From Rhizopus arrhizus (Eukaryota; Mucoromycota; Mucoromycetes; Mucorales; Rhizopodaceae): DNA of 64,000 nucleotides. How positions within the stretch are numbered: the first letter of the stretch is position 1; every line of letters starts with the position of its first letter. The stretch covers positions 1,860,001 to 1,924,000 of the forward strand of contig JAKZZE010000002.1 of assembly GCA_024220505.1 (NCBI GenBank), in the 5' to 3' direction. The notes beneath the pieces were generated by a model that searched no databases, was not told the origin of the DNA, and saw only the letters and a list, made by a program, of their open reading frames with translations. This document shows positions 11,638 to 24,413 of this stretch, one piece after another. Made by a program: the position numbers and the translations under genes.

Positions 11638-14600
11638 TTGAAGAAAATATAGTCCAACCAAACTTTTGACTTTTTTTAAAAAAAATCGCGTTGCTTGGAA
11701 TATAATTTTAAAACGCGTTCAATACTGTTATTACAACAATGAAACATGGATTAATACAAAAGTGATCACGAATACAGATTTATTTGAAAAACAATAAAAG
11801 ATCAAGGCTTATAGTCACTCGATGTGTAAGTTTAATATAAACATAGAGGGTACATGTATATAAATAGGCAACAATATAAAACTATGGCATCAAACCATAA
11901 TAAAGAGATAGTTTTGCTATCGCAATTATTCATAGTATAATGCTCACAGATCGTTAGTACATTATCATAAGACGACATGGATCGATTGGAGAAACAGAGT
12001 CAATGTTATGACGACAAAGCAGCAAGAGCAGCTCCAATGGCCTAGAAGTTTTCTGCTATCATCTGAAAAATTGAAAAAGATATGTTATGATTATGTATGA
12101 TATACTATTAATAAATGAAGATACTTTAATATGCAAATTACGAATAAAAAATCCAGCGTTAGTCTTATAATTAGTCTTTCTCTTTTCCGATCTTTAGTTT
12201 GGCATGACCACAATACAATAAACCTGATGCTGTGTAAAGGAATATACATCGAAAAATCGTGTACATAAACTCTGTTTTAAAAGGAAAGCTGAAGAATTGA
12301 ATTATCGATCAAGTGATGTTACATTATTATTATCGTAATGATTCTTATTTTGCTTTAATGCGTGCTCATCTTTTTATTTATAATACACGTACAAAATGAA
12401 TTATGATGTGGTATATATCATTCTACAAGCAATGCCAAGTCAGTCCACTTTGTATTCATCTTTGGATACAAAAAAGTGCTTTTTCATAAGACTGTTTGTC
12501 TTTTTTTAGTATATTTATTTCTCAAGAATTTAAGAAAAAAAAAAAGGTAGGATATGAATGTATAAACAATATAATACATACGTTACAAAATCAGGAGTTC
12601 AATAAATTACCATTTCAATCCATTGATGTTACAAATTGAAAATTTTAACACCTTTCGGAGAATACAAGTCTATTTTGTTGTCTTATTTTGTATCTAGCTC
12701 CTGTAATATTGAAGCATTGTACACAAACTGGTTCATGTTTTAACTTTTTTTTGCATTTTTGATACTGGGATATCTTTGAACCAAAAAGCTAGACAATCCA
12801 TTTGTGGAGAAGTCAAGCAATTAAGCGAAACGCAATTCGCAAATTTTCATAGTAATTGTAATGAATCGATGTAAGATTAGTCCTGCGAAAATTTGTATGA
12901 AGCTTAAAAGAGATACAATTGAATATATTAAGCTTTTATATTGCAGTCATTCGTTTCTAAAAGTGTAAACAAGCATCTCTATAATGAATAATAATTATGA
13001 ACCACATTTTATATTTTTGAACGCTGAAGTATTGATATTGTCCAAAAACCAAGTATAATCTTTATAGCAATTGAAACTTCAATGTTAGAAAAGTTAAAGA
13101 ATCTCACAGCTGAGATTATGTTTGACATACAAATGCATTATATATCTCTATAACGAAGCAAGTTTCAAATATATGGGGCCACCTTGATAAAATATTCGGG
13201 TTATAGTAGTTGTGGCAGAGATTGATGAAGCTGCCAACACAGGTATTAAGCTAGGATTAGTTGCCATACTATCCAAAAGTACAACTTTTGATTAAACTCA
13301 GATTCCCGAATGTTTGTTTTGAGCATATACTAAAACATTAATGATTATACTTTTGGCCTTAAATAATGCATTTAATCTAAAGTGTGTCGATTGGAATACA
13401 CTAGGTTTAATTACTTTACACTGCAAATATGAAGGTAACGAGCCGAATAAACAATAATGTAAGGCATCACCAGTCTTTAACGAAAAAAATTGATAAAGCT
13501 GCCAAATAAAGCCCTAAACCATTTTCTTTTTTATTCATTCTGCAATACATTAAAAGACGAAATGAAATACACAGATAAACAGGTTGAGTTATTTTGCAAT
13601 TGTGTCATCCTTGTGTCCAAAGACAAAGGATAGCATGATGCAGTTTAGGTCAAAAAATAAAATAAAATAAATAGAACAGTTCAAATATGAAGTATTGTGT
13701 TATCTAATAGAAGATCAGATAAGATTGAAAATGCAAGATCAATCTACATCATTTGAAACTATTTGTTCTAAACCATTCTATTCTTGGCTAGTCGTACTGA
13801 CTTGTTTGGAAAATCATCAATAAGGTACATGAAATGTATATTTATTTTTATATAACGCTGATACTTACTTTTATTAAAGTCAAGATAGAACTTTTATATA
13901 CAGTTACTTATTAATACGGCAACAATCTTCTTAAATAGTACAACCCTTCGATACAAGAAAGTCGGGTATTGTCGGACGTGAATTGTACCAGGTACAACCA
14001 CCCATTTAAAGTTGTTTATATGGAATGATAAAAAAAAAGATCTCATGAGAACAATGTGTGAATGTGTTACACGGGATAGTCAGATCTTTGTTAGATGTTT
14101 GGTTTCCATTCAATGTCAACTATGACGGTAAAATTAAAAGCGGTAAGCGGCATTGCATATCATTGATTTATTAAAGGTTATTATACACTAAAGAATATAT
14201 GATTGTTTGTATCAAATTCCGAGTATTTCTTGCTTATGTTTTTCAAATATCGACAAACCATTTATACAAAAATGGTAATCAGTTATTTGTGCCATATGCT
14301 CATGAAATATTTATTTGACTGATTGGTTTACATATACAGCATATGTTGGCAAGTGAATGATAAAGAGAGTCAAAATAAATGCTTTTGGTCCATCTTTTGA
14401 CTAACATTTGCCTGTTTTTATCAAGAATGTCGCGTTCCTATCAGAGTGTACATTAGCTTGAAGTCAGAATGCTGTTAGCTAAGTGCATTTTCTTATTTTC
14501 CCGAAAAATGCAATAAAATCAAGCTCAAGCACACCATTTTTCATAATATGTGTATTCAAATTATTAATGATCAGTATTGTTATTCTATTTGTATTATGCG

Positions 14601-16275
14601 AATTGTTTGGTGTTTGCAGATGGTATACAGACAAATTTTGCTTGATAACAATATTTACATTTTTTTTTTGAAGTAATTGTAAAGTAAATATCTACATTTG
14701 ATTCATCCTCATATATTTCTCAACAAGCACCTGTTTAATAGCTAAGCTACTAGAATATGGTATGTATACCTTTATAGGATCCTTCATTCTTTTTTGCCCA
14801 TTTCTGGGTTGCTGGTCTAAAGTTTAATGATACCCTTCAATTTAGTACTGTATAAATACCAGAACTAATGAAAATTAGTATCAAAGCATGTATATCCATC
14901 ATTTCATATATGTATGTAGCAAGCTGGTCAATAGTCTAGTCAGCAGATGGGGTTTCAGAATATTACCTTTATAAAAGCAAATACGATTTTTGTTAAATGA
15001 AAACCGGATAAAGGTTTAGTTATGAAGCCTAAAAACACGAATATATCCTCTAGTTCCTTTCAGAGGCGCCTTACTTAGAATATCATCTTGATTTTGGCCA
15101 TATATAACCAAAAATAATAAAGAAGATGAAAATACTTCTCTACTTACTGACAATTGCTTTAGTTTTGTAATAAGTTGATATGAAATTTAATTGGTTTGAT
15201 TGCAATGAAGCAAAAATAACCCTTTTAAAAGTTATATTCTACATCAAAAATGACTATTAGGGGCAAGACAATCCCTCACTTTCTTTTCTGTCTTCATTCC
15301 ATCAATATTTGTTATTTTTAATATTCCCTTGAGTAGAATATTTAGACTTGTGTTTATAAATCAAAATAAAGAAACAAGTGGGCAAACTTCTGCTCAACGT
15401 TATCAGATCTCACAGCGTGTTCTATGTGTCTTTTGTGGCTTATTCTGGTGGTTCAAATCGAAGCCTTGGAGGAGATCCCAAAATTGTGTAATACGGTTTA
15501 TGTACGGGTAATCGTGTAACGTTTCGCTGATCCTTTTATCTTTTTCCGTTTGATTTTGCTTATGTTTGCTAAATCACTATGTTAAAGCATATAAACGCGA
15601 GCGATTAAAGTTACCAAATGAATAGCATAATTTTCATAAGTAAATCATGTAAGCTTGTGCTCACACAATAATCATATAAATTAGATTTATCTGTCTTCAA
15701 AACAAAGAGAGTAGGTAACCAGTATTGTTGTATCAGAATTAGTTTTACGTGAAACAAGTACCCCTAGTCTTTAAATTTATTTATCCATAATTTCTTTCTA
15801 AAGTGTAATTCCAACAACATACTGAGCGTCAATAAAGAATTAAAAATAAAGAGAGTTTAGTTTGTCTGACTGATGTAATCCACAGTATTTAGCTTCGATG
15901 ACAAATAGAACAATTTAATTTGTCATACTCAATCCTTGTAAATAACAATCCTATGCCTCGACTTTGTACGCATGATTGTGAAATACACTCAGTTCACATG
16001 CGCTTTCTCAAATAATGCGAGAATTACGCTAAATCTCCCTGATTTTAAAAATACGGATGCTATTTTCTTTTAGTGTTAAAATCGTTATTTTGACTGCAGA
16101 GCTTTACAAAATCTAAAAGTTGTGCAATCTGATAAGTTTTTAATCCCAGTACCATGTAAAATTCCCTTTTGTAGAGTTCCGACAAACGTCACACGAGTTA
16201 TTTTTTTTTTTTTTTTTTTTTCAAATAAAAAATTTGCTCAAAGAGTCCTTTTTGCTTTTCCCTTTTTTCTTTGCG
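11638..16275. other. Gene-poor block, about 4.6 kb
   Basis: No confident gene. Reading frames longer than 60 codons are AT-driven and lack splice-compatible partners. The only coding-like piece is the short minus-strand exon at 12006-12041 (listed separately). The first 200 nt is the polymerase delta subunit promoter. A run of 21 T lies at 16201-16221, just before the ornithine decarboxylase promoter. Confidence 0.55.
12006..12041 (-). other. Possible relic of a terminal exon, Ala-rich
   Basis: On the minus strand a CTTCTAG acceptor is followed by an open 11-codon exon reading AIGAALAALSS and TAA. It resembles in sequence and layout the minus-strand exon at 30799-30873. No matching upstream exon was found with confidence. 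It may be the tail of a small membrane protein gene or a relic of one. Confidence 0.2.
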
Positions 16276-16284
16276 TATAAAAGG
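16276..16284 (+). promoter_or_regulatory. TATA box of the ornithine decarboxylase gene
   Basis: TATAAAAGG about 390 nt upstream of the start codon, preceded by a T-rich stretch. The distance implies a leader of roughly 350 nt. Confidence 0.6.
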
Positions 16285-16432
16285 TCCAACCGCAAAAGAC
16301 CCTCAAAACAAACCTTTATTTTATATAAATAACTCTTTCTCCTAACTTTTTTTTTATTTGCTGTTATACTCCTTCAGAAAGTATTTACAGCTCTTAATTC
16401 TTTTGCTCTTTTTCTTTATTTTTACCACTTCT

Positions 16433-16456
16433 CGGACTGCGATAAAGCTCAGTCCG
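16433..16456 (+). promoter_or_regulatory. Hairpin in the ornithine decarboxylase leader
   Basis: CGGACTG (16433-16439) is exactly complementary to CAGTCCG (16450-16456), leaving a 10-nt loop. It sits in the long predicted leader, in a stretch that is more GC-rich than its surroundings. Formation in RNA and any role are inferred. Confidence 0.4.
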
Positions 16457-16675
16457 TCCCTGCCCATCACGGCCACAGAAACAAGACTAGTAGACAGCTT
16501 ATTTGACCGACGAGGCTTCCCTCCTTGGCTTTCCTGAAACTACCGCGTCAAGGAAAACAAACCTCAATAATTAAATTTTACACAAAAATCTGGACAACTC
16601 CTCCCTGGTACATAAAAAAATTTTCTCGGTGCAAAACTCGAACTACACTACCTCTTCATAATTATTTTATACAAT

Positions 16676-18033
16676 ATGCCTTCTTATCTTGAAACTGCTA
16701 TTTTAAACCCTTCTTCTGATATGGTCAACTTGATCAAATCTGTACCTTCTTCACCTGACATTCGCGTTTACGATCGTTCTGTGGAAGAAATCGCTTTGGA
16801 AAAGATTCAATCTAATTCTAGTCAAAAATGGGATACTGACCAAGAAAATGCCTTCTTTATTGGTGATTTGGGTGAAGTATTTCGTCAGCATTTACGATGG
16901 AAGGCTTTACTTCCTCGAATTGAACCCTTTTTTGGTAAGTTCCGCTTTAAAAATGTATAAAAAAAATTCTTTACTCATACATTCCCCCTTTTGCAGCTGT
17001 CAAATGTAACCCTGACCCCATGGTTGTCAAATTATTGGCCTCCTTAGGACTCGGTTTTGATTGTGCATCTAAATCAGAAATTCAACAAGTGTTGGATACT
17101 GGTGTGGAGCCCAGTCGTATTATCTATGCTAATCCTTGTAAGCAAGCTTCCTTTATCCGTTACGCAGCTCAACAAAATGTGAGCCGTATGACATTTGACA
17201 ATGCCGAAGAACTTTACAAGATTAAAAAACTCTATCCTGATGCCGAGCTCGTCTTGCGTATCTTGACAGACGATTCAAACTCTCTTTGTCAACTGGGTCT
17301 CAAATTTGGTGCTCCTCTTGACACAGTTGAAAGTCTGCTTAAAACTGCTAAAGAGTTGGATTTGAACGTGATTGGCGTGAGCTTTCACGTTGGCAGTGGT
17401 TGTCTTGACGCATCTGCCTTTGGTGATGCCCTTTTGCGTGCTAGAAGAGTATTCGATCAAGGCGAACAAATGGGATTCAATTTTACCCTTCTTGATGTCG
17501 GTGGTGGTTTCCCTGGTAACGACGTAAAGGACGGCATTACTTTTGAAAAAATAGCTGCCATCTTGGGTCCTATGGTTGACACATTGTTTCCTCCTGAAAT
17601 CCGTGTGATTGCTGAGCCTGGAAGATACTATGTCGCATCTGCTTTCACTATTTGTGCCAACGTGATTGGTAGAAGAACAATTGCACCTAAAAGTGAACAA
17701 GAACGACAACAATTCATGTATTATATCAACGATGGTATGTATGGCTCCTTCAATTGTATCCTCTTTGATCATCAGGTTGTCTATCCCAAAGTTTTGGTAA
17801 AGAATGAAAACTTTGTTTATGGTCAACAGATTCAAGAGGAACTCTTTGAATGTAGTGTTTGGGGACCTACTTGTGATTCTATTGACTGCTTGAACAAATC
17901 TACCAAGTTACCTATGCTTGAAGCTGGTGATTGGATTTACTATGAAAACATGGGTGCTTACACTATCTGTGCTGCTTCACAATTCAATGGATTCAGAAAA
18001 TCCGATGTTATTTATACAAATACATTCAACTAA
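16676..18033 (+). CDS. Ornithine decarboxylase
   Basis: Exons 16676-16934 and 16997-18033; 431 aa, the normal length. It converts ornithine to putrescine, the first committed step of polyamine synthesis, using pyridoxal phosphate. The PLP lysine is in FAVKCNPDP (about K89); the phosphate-binding glycines are in GGGFPGN (255-260); EPGRYYV lies at 293-299; the catalytic cysteine is in WGPTCDSIDC (about C379). The HVGSG motif is also intact. Fold type III, expected to be a homodimer with shared active sites, cytosolic. The single phase-1 intron falls inside the PLP-lysine region. The leader between the TATA box and the start has no upstream ATG that I could find. The membrane-protein gene starts 116 nt downstream on the same strand. 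Confidence 0.96.
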
Positions 18034-18149
18034 AATATCTATTTTGAAATAAAAATATGCAGCAGTCTTTTGTTGCCTTCTAAAAATAAATTGAGTGATT
18101 TTTTTTTGTTTTTTTAGAAAAGGCTTTTTCTCCCTCAATAAACCAAAAA

Positions 18150-19217
18150 ATGGCCGATTATGAGCTTCCTTCAATGTATTCAAGAGGGCCACAATACAGT
18201 TATCCAGAGTTGGAAAGCGAAGACGATAATGCCAAAATAAATATTCCTCCTTCAGTTTTACCCACTCGAGAGTCATTTCGAGATGTTCATGTTGAAGACA
18301 ATCGATTAGCTTGGCTGCTGTTAGGTACTTCTTTTTTTATCTTGCTATGGACAGTGATTCCGGTTGTAGTTGATTTTGGATATATAACACCCTGGTTCAC
18401 TGGTGATGCTCTTTGGCGTTTATTTGATCCTGTGATTACACTGCCTTTTAGCTTGTTCATAATGACTCGAGCTGATGTCATGTGTACAGGTGGGCAGCCT
18501 CACTACTGTAAGTGTCCTTTCCTTTCTCTATGCACATAAAGCTTATTTGTGTATATTAGGGGGCGCGTTGAGTGAACGAAGTGTTGCTTGGTTGTTATGG
18601 AGCATTGGCGCTGGTATTTATGTACAAGGTCACGGCATCCATTTAGCCGCCGCTATGTTTAAAGTAAAAACAAAGATTTGAAAAAGTGACAGAAACAGCA
18701 ACTTATTTTTATAAAAAAAAAGCACCCAATACAAAACTTTAATATAGCACACCCAGAATTGGTTACTCAATATCCAGTATTAGAGGAAATGTATTCAAAC
18801 ATGAGAGATCTTTGGGAGCATTATATTGCTCATTACATGTATGCAGCAGGCGCTATGGCAATGAGTTGGGTTCAGCTGTTTGTCTATAGAAATCAAATAC
18901 ATGGACCTTTGCCAACGCCAACAAGGATTGTTTGGTGCATTGGATCGCTTGTTTATGGTTTACTGGTAGCAGGTGTAGCTATTGAGTTTCCGAATGGATT
19001 AATTGTCGGATTAATCTACAGTATTGTCATTGCATTCGTTGCTATAGCCATACTGCTATTCAACAAGAGAAATCTGCCACAAGGCGGGCTATTTACTATG
19101 GGCAGACGTATGGTGATTCAATTTTATTTGGGATCGTGCGTTGTTGGATTCATTATCATCATTATTTGGATAGGCAAATTTGGCTTATTAAACAGAAAAG
19201 CAGCTGGTATTGCTTAA
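18150..19217 (+). CDS. Seven-span membrane protein, function unknown
   Basis: Exons 18150-18507, 18560-18663, 18723-19217; 318 aa. After a soluble N-terminus of about 50 residues there are seven hydrophobic segments, near residues 52-75, 88-107, 125-150, 185-207, 220-240, 244-266 and 283-305. Two histidine-containing motifs stand out: GHGIHLAA at the end of span 3 and EHYIAHY at the start of span 4, placed so that they could face each other at one membrane surface. The second intron must end at 18722; the more obvious AG at 18747 breaks the frame. The repeated His pairs are reminiscent of metal-site membrane enzymes, but I cannot assign a named family. It ends 82 nt from the convergent Zim17 gene. 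Confidence 0.8.
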
Positions 19218-19299
19218 TGCCTCTTATTTTATATAGCATGTAAACTATAATTCCATATAAAACGATATACTTTTTTTTAAGAAGTCTATTTATTTAATT

Positions 19300-19866
19300 T
19301 CACTCTTGTGTGCTCTCTCCTTTTGCTTTCAACTCTTCTGATCTTTTCTTTGCCTCTTCCTTCTTTATCTTTTCCTCTTCAGCAATCTCTGGCAACCACT
19401 CTAACAAGTCACCCATTCTTTCAACGCCTTGCTCGTCTACAACCACTTTACGTATCGCTTCTCCCTTTTCTTTCACTAAATCTTCTACAGTTGTCTTACT
19501 ATCTTTAAACCAACCCAAGTTGTCTGCGATTAAATGTCGATTTTTACAGCTGGGACATTGAATCAAGACTACACCTTTTGTATAAGCAAGTCGTGACATG
19601 ACATGGTGAGAACGTTCCTCACATACTTTGCAAGTAAATCCAATCAGCATTTGACGCTTTGCTTCTTGTTCTGGATTCAAAGACGATTCTTGTTCGTGAC
19701 GCGGTGATGGTGAATGAAAGTGACATTTGTGAAGAATGATGGGTTGAATAAACTTTTTTGAAGAAGACAACGCTGAAGGTTGAATGAGTCTATGAGGCAC
19801 TGTCAATAGTGATCTTTTTGAGAAAAATATCTTTGAAGTGGCTAATCGAGCTGTCAAACGTAACAT
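19300..19866 (-). CDS. ZIM17: DNL-type zinc finger protein Zim17/Hep1, mitochondrial Hsp70 escort
   Basis: Single exon, 188 aa. The first 40 or so residues are basic, Ser-rich and free of acidic residues, as in a mitochondrial presequence. The zinc ribbon follows: CKVC about 30 residues before CPSC, then the diagnostic DNLGWF. The C-terminus is charged and helical. Zim17 keeps mitochondrial Hsp70 (Ssc1) soluble and so supports matrix protein import and Fe-S assembly. The family call rests on the zinc-ligand spacing plus DNLGWF, which is hard to mistake. Confidence 0.94.
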   Translation of the reverse strand: MLRLTARLATSKIFFSKRSLLTVPHRLIQPSALSSSKKFIQPIILHKCHFHSPSPRHEQESSLNPEQEAKRQMLIGFTCKVCEERSHHVMSRLAYTKGVVLIQCPSCKNRHLIADNLGWFKDSKTTVEDLVKEKGEAIRKVVVDEQGVERMGDLLEWLPEIAEEEKIKKEEAKKRSEELKAKGESTQE

Positions 19867-20597
19867 TACTAATTGAATGATTAGGAAAAATCAATTTTAG
19901 TTGGGGGCGTTTTTTTTTTTGTTTGTTGCGGAACGGAAGGAGAATAAAACATCGGCAATACTTTTATGACCTGGACTTTGTTTAGAAAGGAAAGCTCTCA
20001 AATTTATATGTTGCTCTACAAAAAAAAAATGCAAAATTCTTTTAGAAAACACCACAAAAGAATAATTAACTTTATTTGTGAATTCTCTTTCATGAATTTT
20101 AGTCGAGTTTATTTTTAAAAATGGTAAAACTATTTTGCGAATTACCTTTATAAAATATTAGGCGGGTAGAAGAACGATATGCTCCGTAATGTGATTGATT
20201 AAAGAGAGTATGATGTTATATTGGAGAATCAATTGCTTCATTTTGTGGTTTACTAATATTCAAGATAAACGAAATCTAGAACCAAATTGCATAAAGTACG
20301 ACATGAACTAATACAAAAATACACTGAAACATAAAAGAGATAAACTTATTTACACAAATGTGAATCAATTATGTCTGAGCGTGTCTGAATACACATGGAA
20401 AAACCTTCTCCTCCGATCTTGCCTAACACAATTATATAAAAAAAGCTATCTATTAAAATGAAGGATGAAACATGATGAAAAAAGGGAGGAGGTACAGATC
20501 ATTATCAACTTCGGATCAGTAATAAATATATAGTTTTTTCTTTAATAAAACATTTTACATGAAGCAAATATAATACAAAATAATAATAATAAAAAGT
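19867..20597. other. Intergenic, Zim17 promoter and kinase 3' flank
   Basis: AT-rich without coding signal. The stretch near 19900-20000 is the probable Zim17 promoter. AATAAA-like signals close to 20540 suit the minus-strand kinase 3' end. Confidence 0.5.
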
Positions 20598-22156
20598 CTA
20601 CTTTTTAGATACACAATAATGAGTGTGGTAAAAACCGTTAGAGAGTTTACCATCTTTACATATTTCTATTTGAGACATCCAAGCACAATCAATTGCTTGA
20701 TCTATAGTCCATCTTGTTTTAGGATTAGGATCCAGCATACCTGCCAAACACTCACGTTCTAGTTCATTAAATTTTGTAAACAAATCACACTCTTCTGGTT
20801 TCAATGTTTGACGTTGTACAGTGTAATGATGGTAATCAATATCTCCACCATCCTCTGCACGTGCAGCTACGGCAGCAGGAGATCCAGGAACAGCTTGAGC
20901 AGGAGGTGTACCCTTGGGTCGACCAGTGTAAAAAGCAGCTGAGAAAGGCAACTGCTTGAAGCGAAGACAGAAATAGGTAACAGCGGCACTCCAAACATCC
21001 AATGCTTTACCATCATAACGATGTTCGTTGTTGATAATCTCCCACATCTCTGGTGACCAAAATGGTTCTGAACCACACCATTTTTTACAGTAATCTTGTG
21101 CTATATCAGCAACACCAAAATCTGCGATTTTTAATGTTCCAGTTGAGGTCAAAACGAGATTTTCAGGTTTAATGTCACGGTGAGCGATGCCGAGGTGATG
21201 AAGACGCTGTAAACCGAGCAAGAGTTGTTTAAAGAGACAGGCAGCTTCATCCGATGTGATATTAGACTTTTCATGTAAGAGGTTGAATACATCACCACCA
21301 GAACACTGAATACATTGTGTTAGATAATCAAAAAAGATGTAGTGAGCTAAAACCTTACATATTCCATAACAACACACCAACGAGCCTTTTCATCCTTTAC
21401 GAGGTCCAATGTTTCAACAATATGAGGATGCTTTGAAGCAGTTTTGCTAATAAAGTATTCATTCAACATTCTCTTTTCATACTGTTTTTCATCTTCTTCA
21501 CTTTTATCACGTTTTTTGAATTCCTTGACTGCCAAGATACGACCCTCCTTTTGCTGTCGCACCAAACGGATCACTGCCGTCGCACCACTTGCGATATTTT
21601 TCTTTGAAGTAGATCCCATTCCTTTTTTTGAGCGATTTTGAGGTGTCACATAATCACCATACTTTTCAGTCAATAAAGGAACCACACCCAATGAACCACA
21701 TGTCATATCCTGTTGATGTTTTCTTAAGGGTGAAGTACTGAGAAACAGACGGGAAAAAGATCGACTGAATTTGCTTGTCGTGCTACTGATGGAACTCAGA
21801 CTGTGAACAGAGGAAGCAGTACCACTGGTACGTCGATCGACAATGGCATCAGGGGATTCTAAAGAAGAAGAAGTGCTCGATGTCATCTTTAGAGATCCAA
21901 AGAATCCATTATTGAAAACATGGCTGAGACGCTTTTTGTTGGATTTTGTTTTGACTGGAATAGGATCGCTTTTCGTAGAAGAAAAGTTATTGTCAAATGT
22001 ACATTGTTCATCATGAGAGGATAAACAATCGGGAGATAATGATCTAGGAATAATACTATTGTCTACAAAATAATGTCCATTGGATGCTGATAAATAAGGA
22101 TGATTCTCACGGCTTGTTTCATAATAAGCTTGACTTGCAGTTAAACTAGACATCAT
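20598..22156 (-). CDS. HAL/NPR-type serine/threonine protein kinase
   Basis: Exons 22156-21359 and 21305-20598; 501 aa. The N-terminal 175 residues are Ser-rich and probably disordered. The kinase domain then runs to the C-terminus. The glycine-loop region is the family-type IASGATAVIRLV, the ATP lysine lies in LAVKEFKK, the catalytic loop is HRDIKPEN, the metal site is DFGVAD, and the activation segment reads CGSEPFWSPEM. SGATAVIRL and an insert after LPFS (about 45 residues rich in Pro, Ala and Asp) are typical of the fungus-specific Hal4/Sat4-Hal5-Hrk1-Npr1 group. Those kinases stabilise or activate plasma-membrane transporters and control K+ and proton balance. Two adjacent ATGs begin the frame. 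A 30-nt T run on the plus strand (22216-22245) lies just upstream of the start. Confidence 0.9.
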
Positions 22157-22213
22157 TGATAATAGTATAATGTAAAATGGTATATGAAAAAAAAGTAAGA
22201 AGAAATATAAAAA

Positions 22214-22215
<2 letters not shown>

Positions 22216-22245
<30 letters not shown>
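22216..22245 (+). repeat. Poly(T) homopolymer, 30 nt, at the kinase promoter
   Basis: On the kinase coding strand it is poly(A), ending about 60 nt before the start codon. dA:dT tracts exclude nucleosomes in fungal promoters. Confidence 0.85.
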
Positions 22246-24389
22246 CTTAAATGGAAAAAAGATAACGCTTTAAGTGGTGTTACGGGTTTTGACGGTTAAT
22301 CATATAATCAAGATCAAAGGACCAATGATTTAATTTGTTTTCGGGTTGAAAAAGGGACGGATTTTAATTGGAGCTCATTAAAACCAAACAATAAATCATA
22401 TTAAAAAGGCATTCTGAATGAATGAGTTCCACCAAGAAAGCTTCCTTCGAATGGAAATCTATTTGAAAATGGAATTCACTTTGAGAACGATGCAAGTTAC
22501 TATTTTGTCCACTATTTCCTTTCTCGGGATCATAGGGACCAAGACCGTTGTCATACTGTTTTATCTATTCTATTTTAATAAACATAAAATACAATTGATG
22601 TGATCACAAAAGCATTTGTATGCTTAATCAATCTCTGTCATCTCTCTTTTCACCAAACTCTTTCATATATCTACCAAGGTCCCATCCTTGAGCTTTTTAC
22701 AGTACCCTCTTTTAACCTCGCGGGAACCATCTGTGTAAAGTCCAGTCAGTACCTTGTAATGATCCTTTTTTTTTTTTTTTTCACTAGTCTCAATTTTTGT
22801 TCTGTCTGCTGTAATAATGCCTAATCTTGCTTCCATGTTGATTTTCAGATGTCTCTTAGTGACTTGCTATTTTAAATGACGCACAGTCTTTGTTTCATAA
22901 ATGAAGATTAAAAAATGATACAAGTGTACTGAACAGTGACTTGTAAAATTACAAAAGATACCAACATAGAATACTTCTTGCTGGACTTGATTGATAACAA
23001 TCTCATCCAAGACAGGAGTCTGTTCAAATAATTGTTATCAGTGAGCTTTCCACATGAATTGAATGCTTGTGGTAAAAAAATTAGTGTACTGTAAATTTGC
23101 CATGATAATCCAAGATATAATACTTGAAAATTCCAAATATAAATAAATACTAGAATATCGAGCTGAAATTAGGATATTTGGACTTGACAAATATTTCTTG
23201 AGAGTTGCTTTCTGTAAGTCTTGCTTTGAAAGCATGTAAAGAGCATATCTTTTTATAATTCTGATTTATGTCAAAAATGCTTCTATTTGTATAAACTGCA
23301 TTAATTAAACTCGAAAATGAGACTATTTTAATAGACAATCAAAACATATTTCTCTCAAATGAACTGGCTATAGAACAATGACTGACATGGGGATTTTGTT
23401 GAAGGAATTCTAATATACTTATTGAGAATGATATTGTCGTGTTAAAATAAATATGAATCTTTTAAAGCTATAGATAGAAAGATTTTGCTGCTGAGCGCAA
23501 TCTAGCATTAGGGAAAATGTGATAACAACCCAAGTTATTTTCCAAGCAAAGCCTTGGCAGATGAGTACAATTAAAGTTGTCATAGTGCATCGAAAGTTAT
23601 CATCGCACAGCAGGAATAAATGTAAGAACTCAGGAAGTCCCCATAGTTGGTAAATTCGCCATATCTTATACATTAAATATATGATGTCAACATACAATTC
23701 CAAACAATCCAACAAAATATAAAAGACAGTACACCACTTTTGCAACCTATTTACAACACACAGCTCAGGTGAAGCCTTTCATCTTTCACACGACACTGCT
23801 ACTGCATCGGCACAAGAGATTCTGTCCAAAAGCGGTGTTGAGAGCAGGAGAAACCAAACAGCAACTCAAGATAGCCTTTCAACATTATCTGAACAGTGCT
23901 TCTTTACTGCAAACTAGTTGTATACTTTACAATCTTATTAGATTCGGGTATGGATTACATCCGGTTCAGAATGTATGGCGTGTATTATAGCACATTAAAT
24001 TAAGTTTCTGAAACAACAGAGAATAAATATACAGTCGTTCCAACGCCGAAGGGTGGTTTTTAAAACCGCAACTATAAGAGGCAACAACTATTTTATTAAT
24101 ACCTTTATTGATTCAGTAATTCGAATATTTCTACAAAGTTTACAAGTAAAGATGTCAATCAATTGATTTTTCACTGATACAGATATCAATAGAGAATATG
24201 AAAAACAATTTGATGTGGATAAAAAAATGAAATTGGAAATAACGATTATTCGAGATGTTTTTCTATACAAAATATTGAACGTTGTATATCATATTTATGC
24301 TCCTCTAACTGTTGATATCGGCTGTTCTGAACCTGCATACAATCCTGCAGCTGTCTCTCCTATTGTCAAAGCCATCTCAAAATATATCC

Positions 24390-24413
24390 TTTTTTTTTTT
24401 TTTTTTTTTTTTT
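24390..24413 (+). repeat. Poly(T) homopolymer, 24 nt
   Basis: Isolated T run in the gene-poor block. Confidence 0.9.

Noticed and set aside
13218..13506. Near-direct repeat (ATTGATRAAGCTGCCAA) at about 13222 and 13489
   Set aside because: Only 17 nt with a mismatch and no extension; expected now and then in AT-rich DNA.
17275..17835. 186-codon frame on the minus strand
   Set aside because: It is fully antisense to the ornithine decarboxylase exon and has no independent support.
23763..23921. Coding-like island reading EAFHLSHDTATASAQEIL
   Set aside because: No start codon and no in-phase splice partner were found; could be a relic, but support is too thin for a feature.
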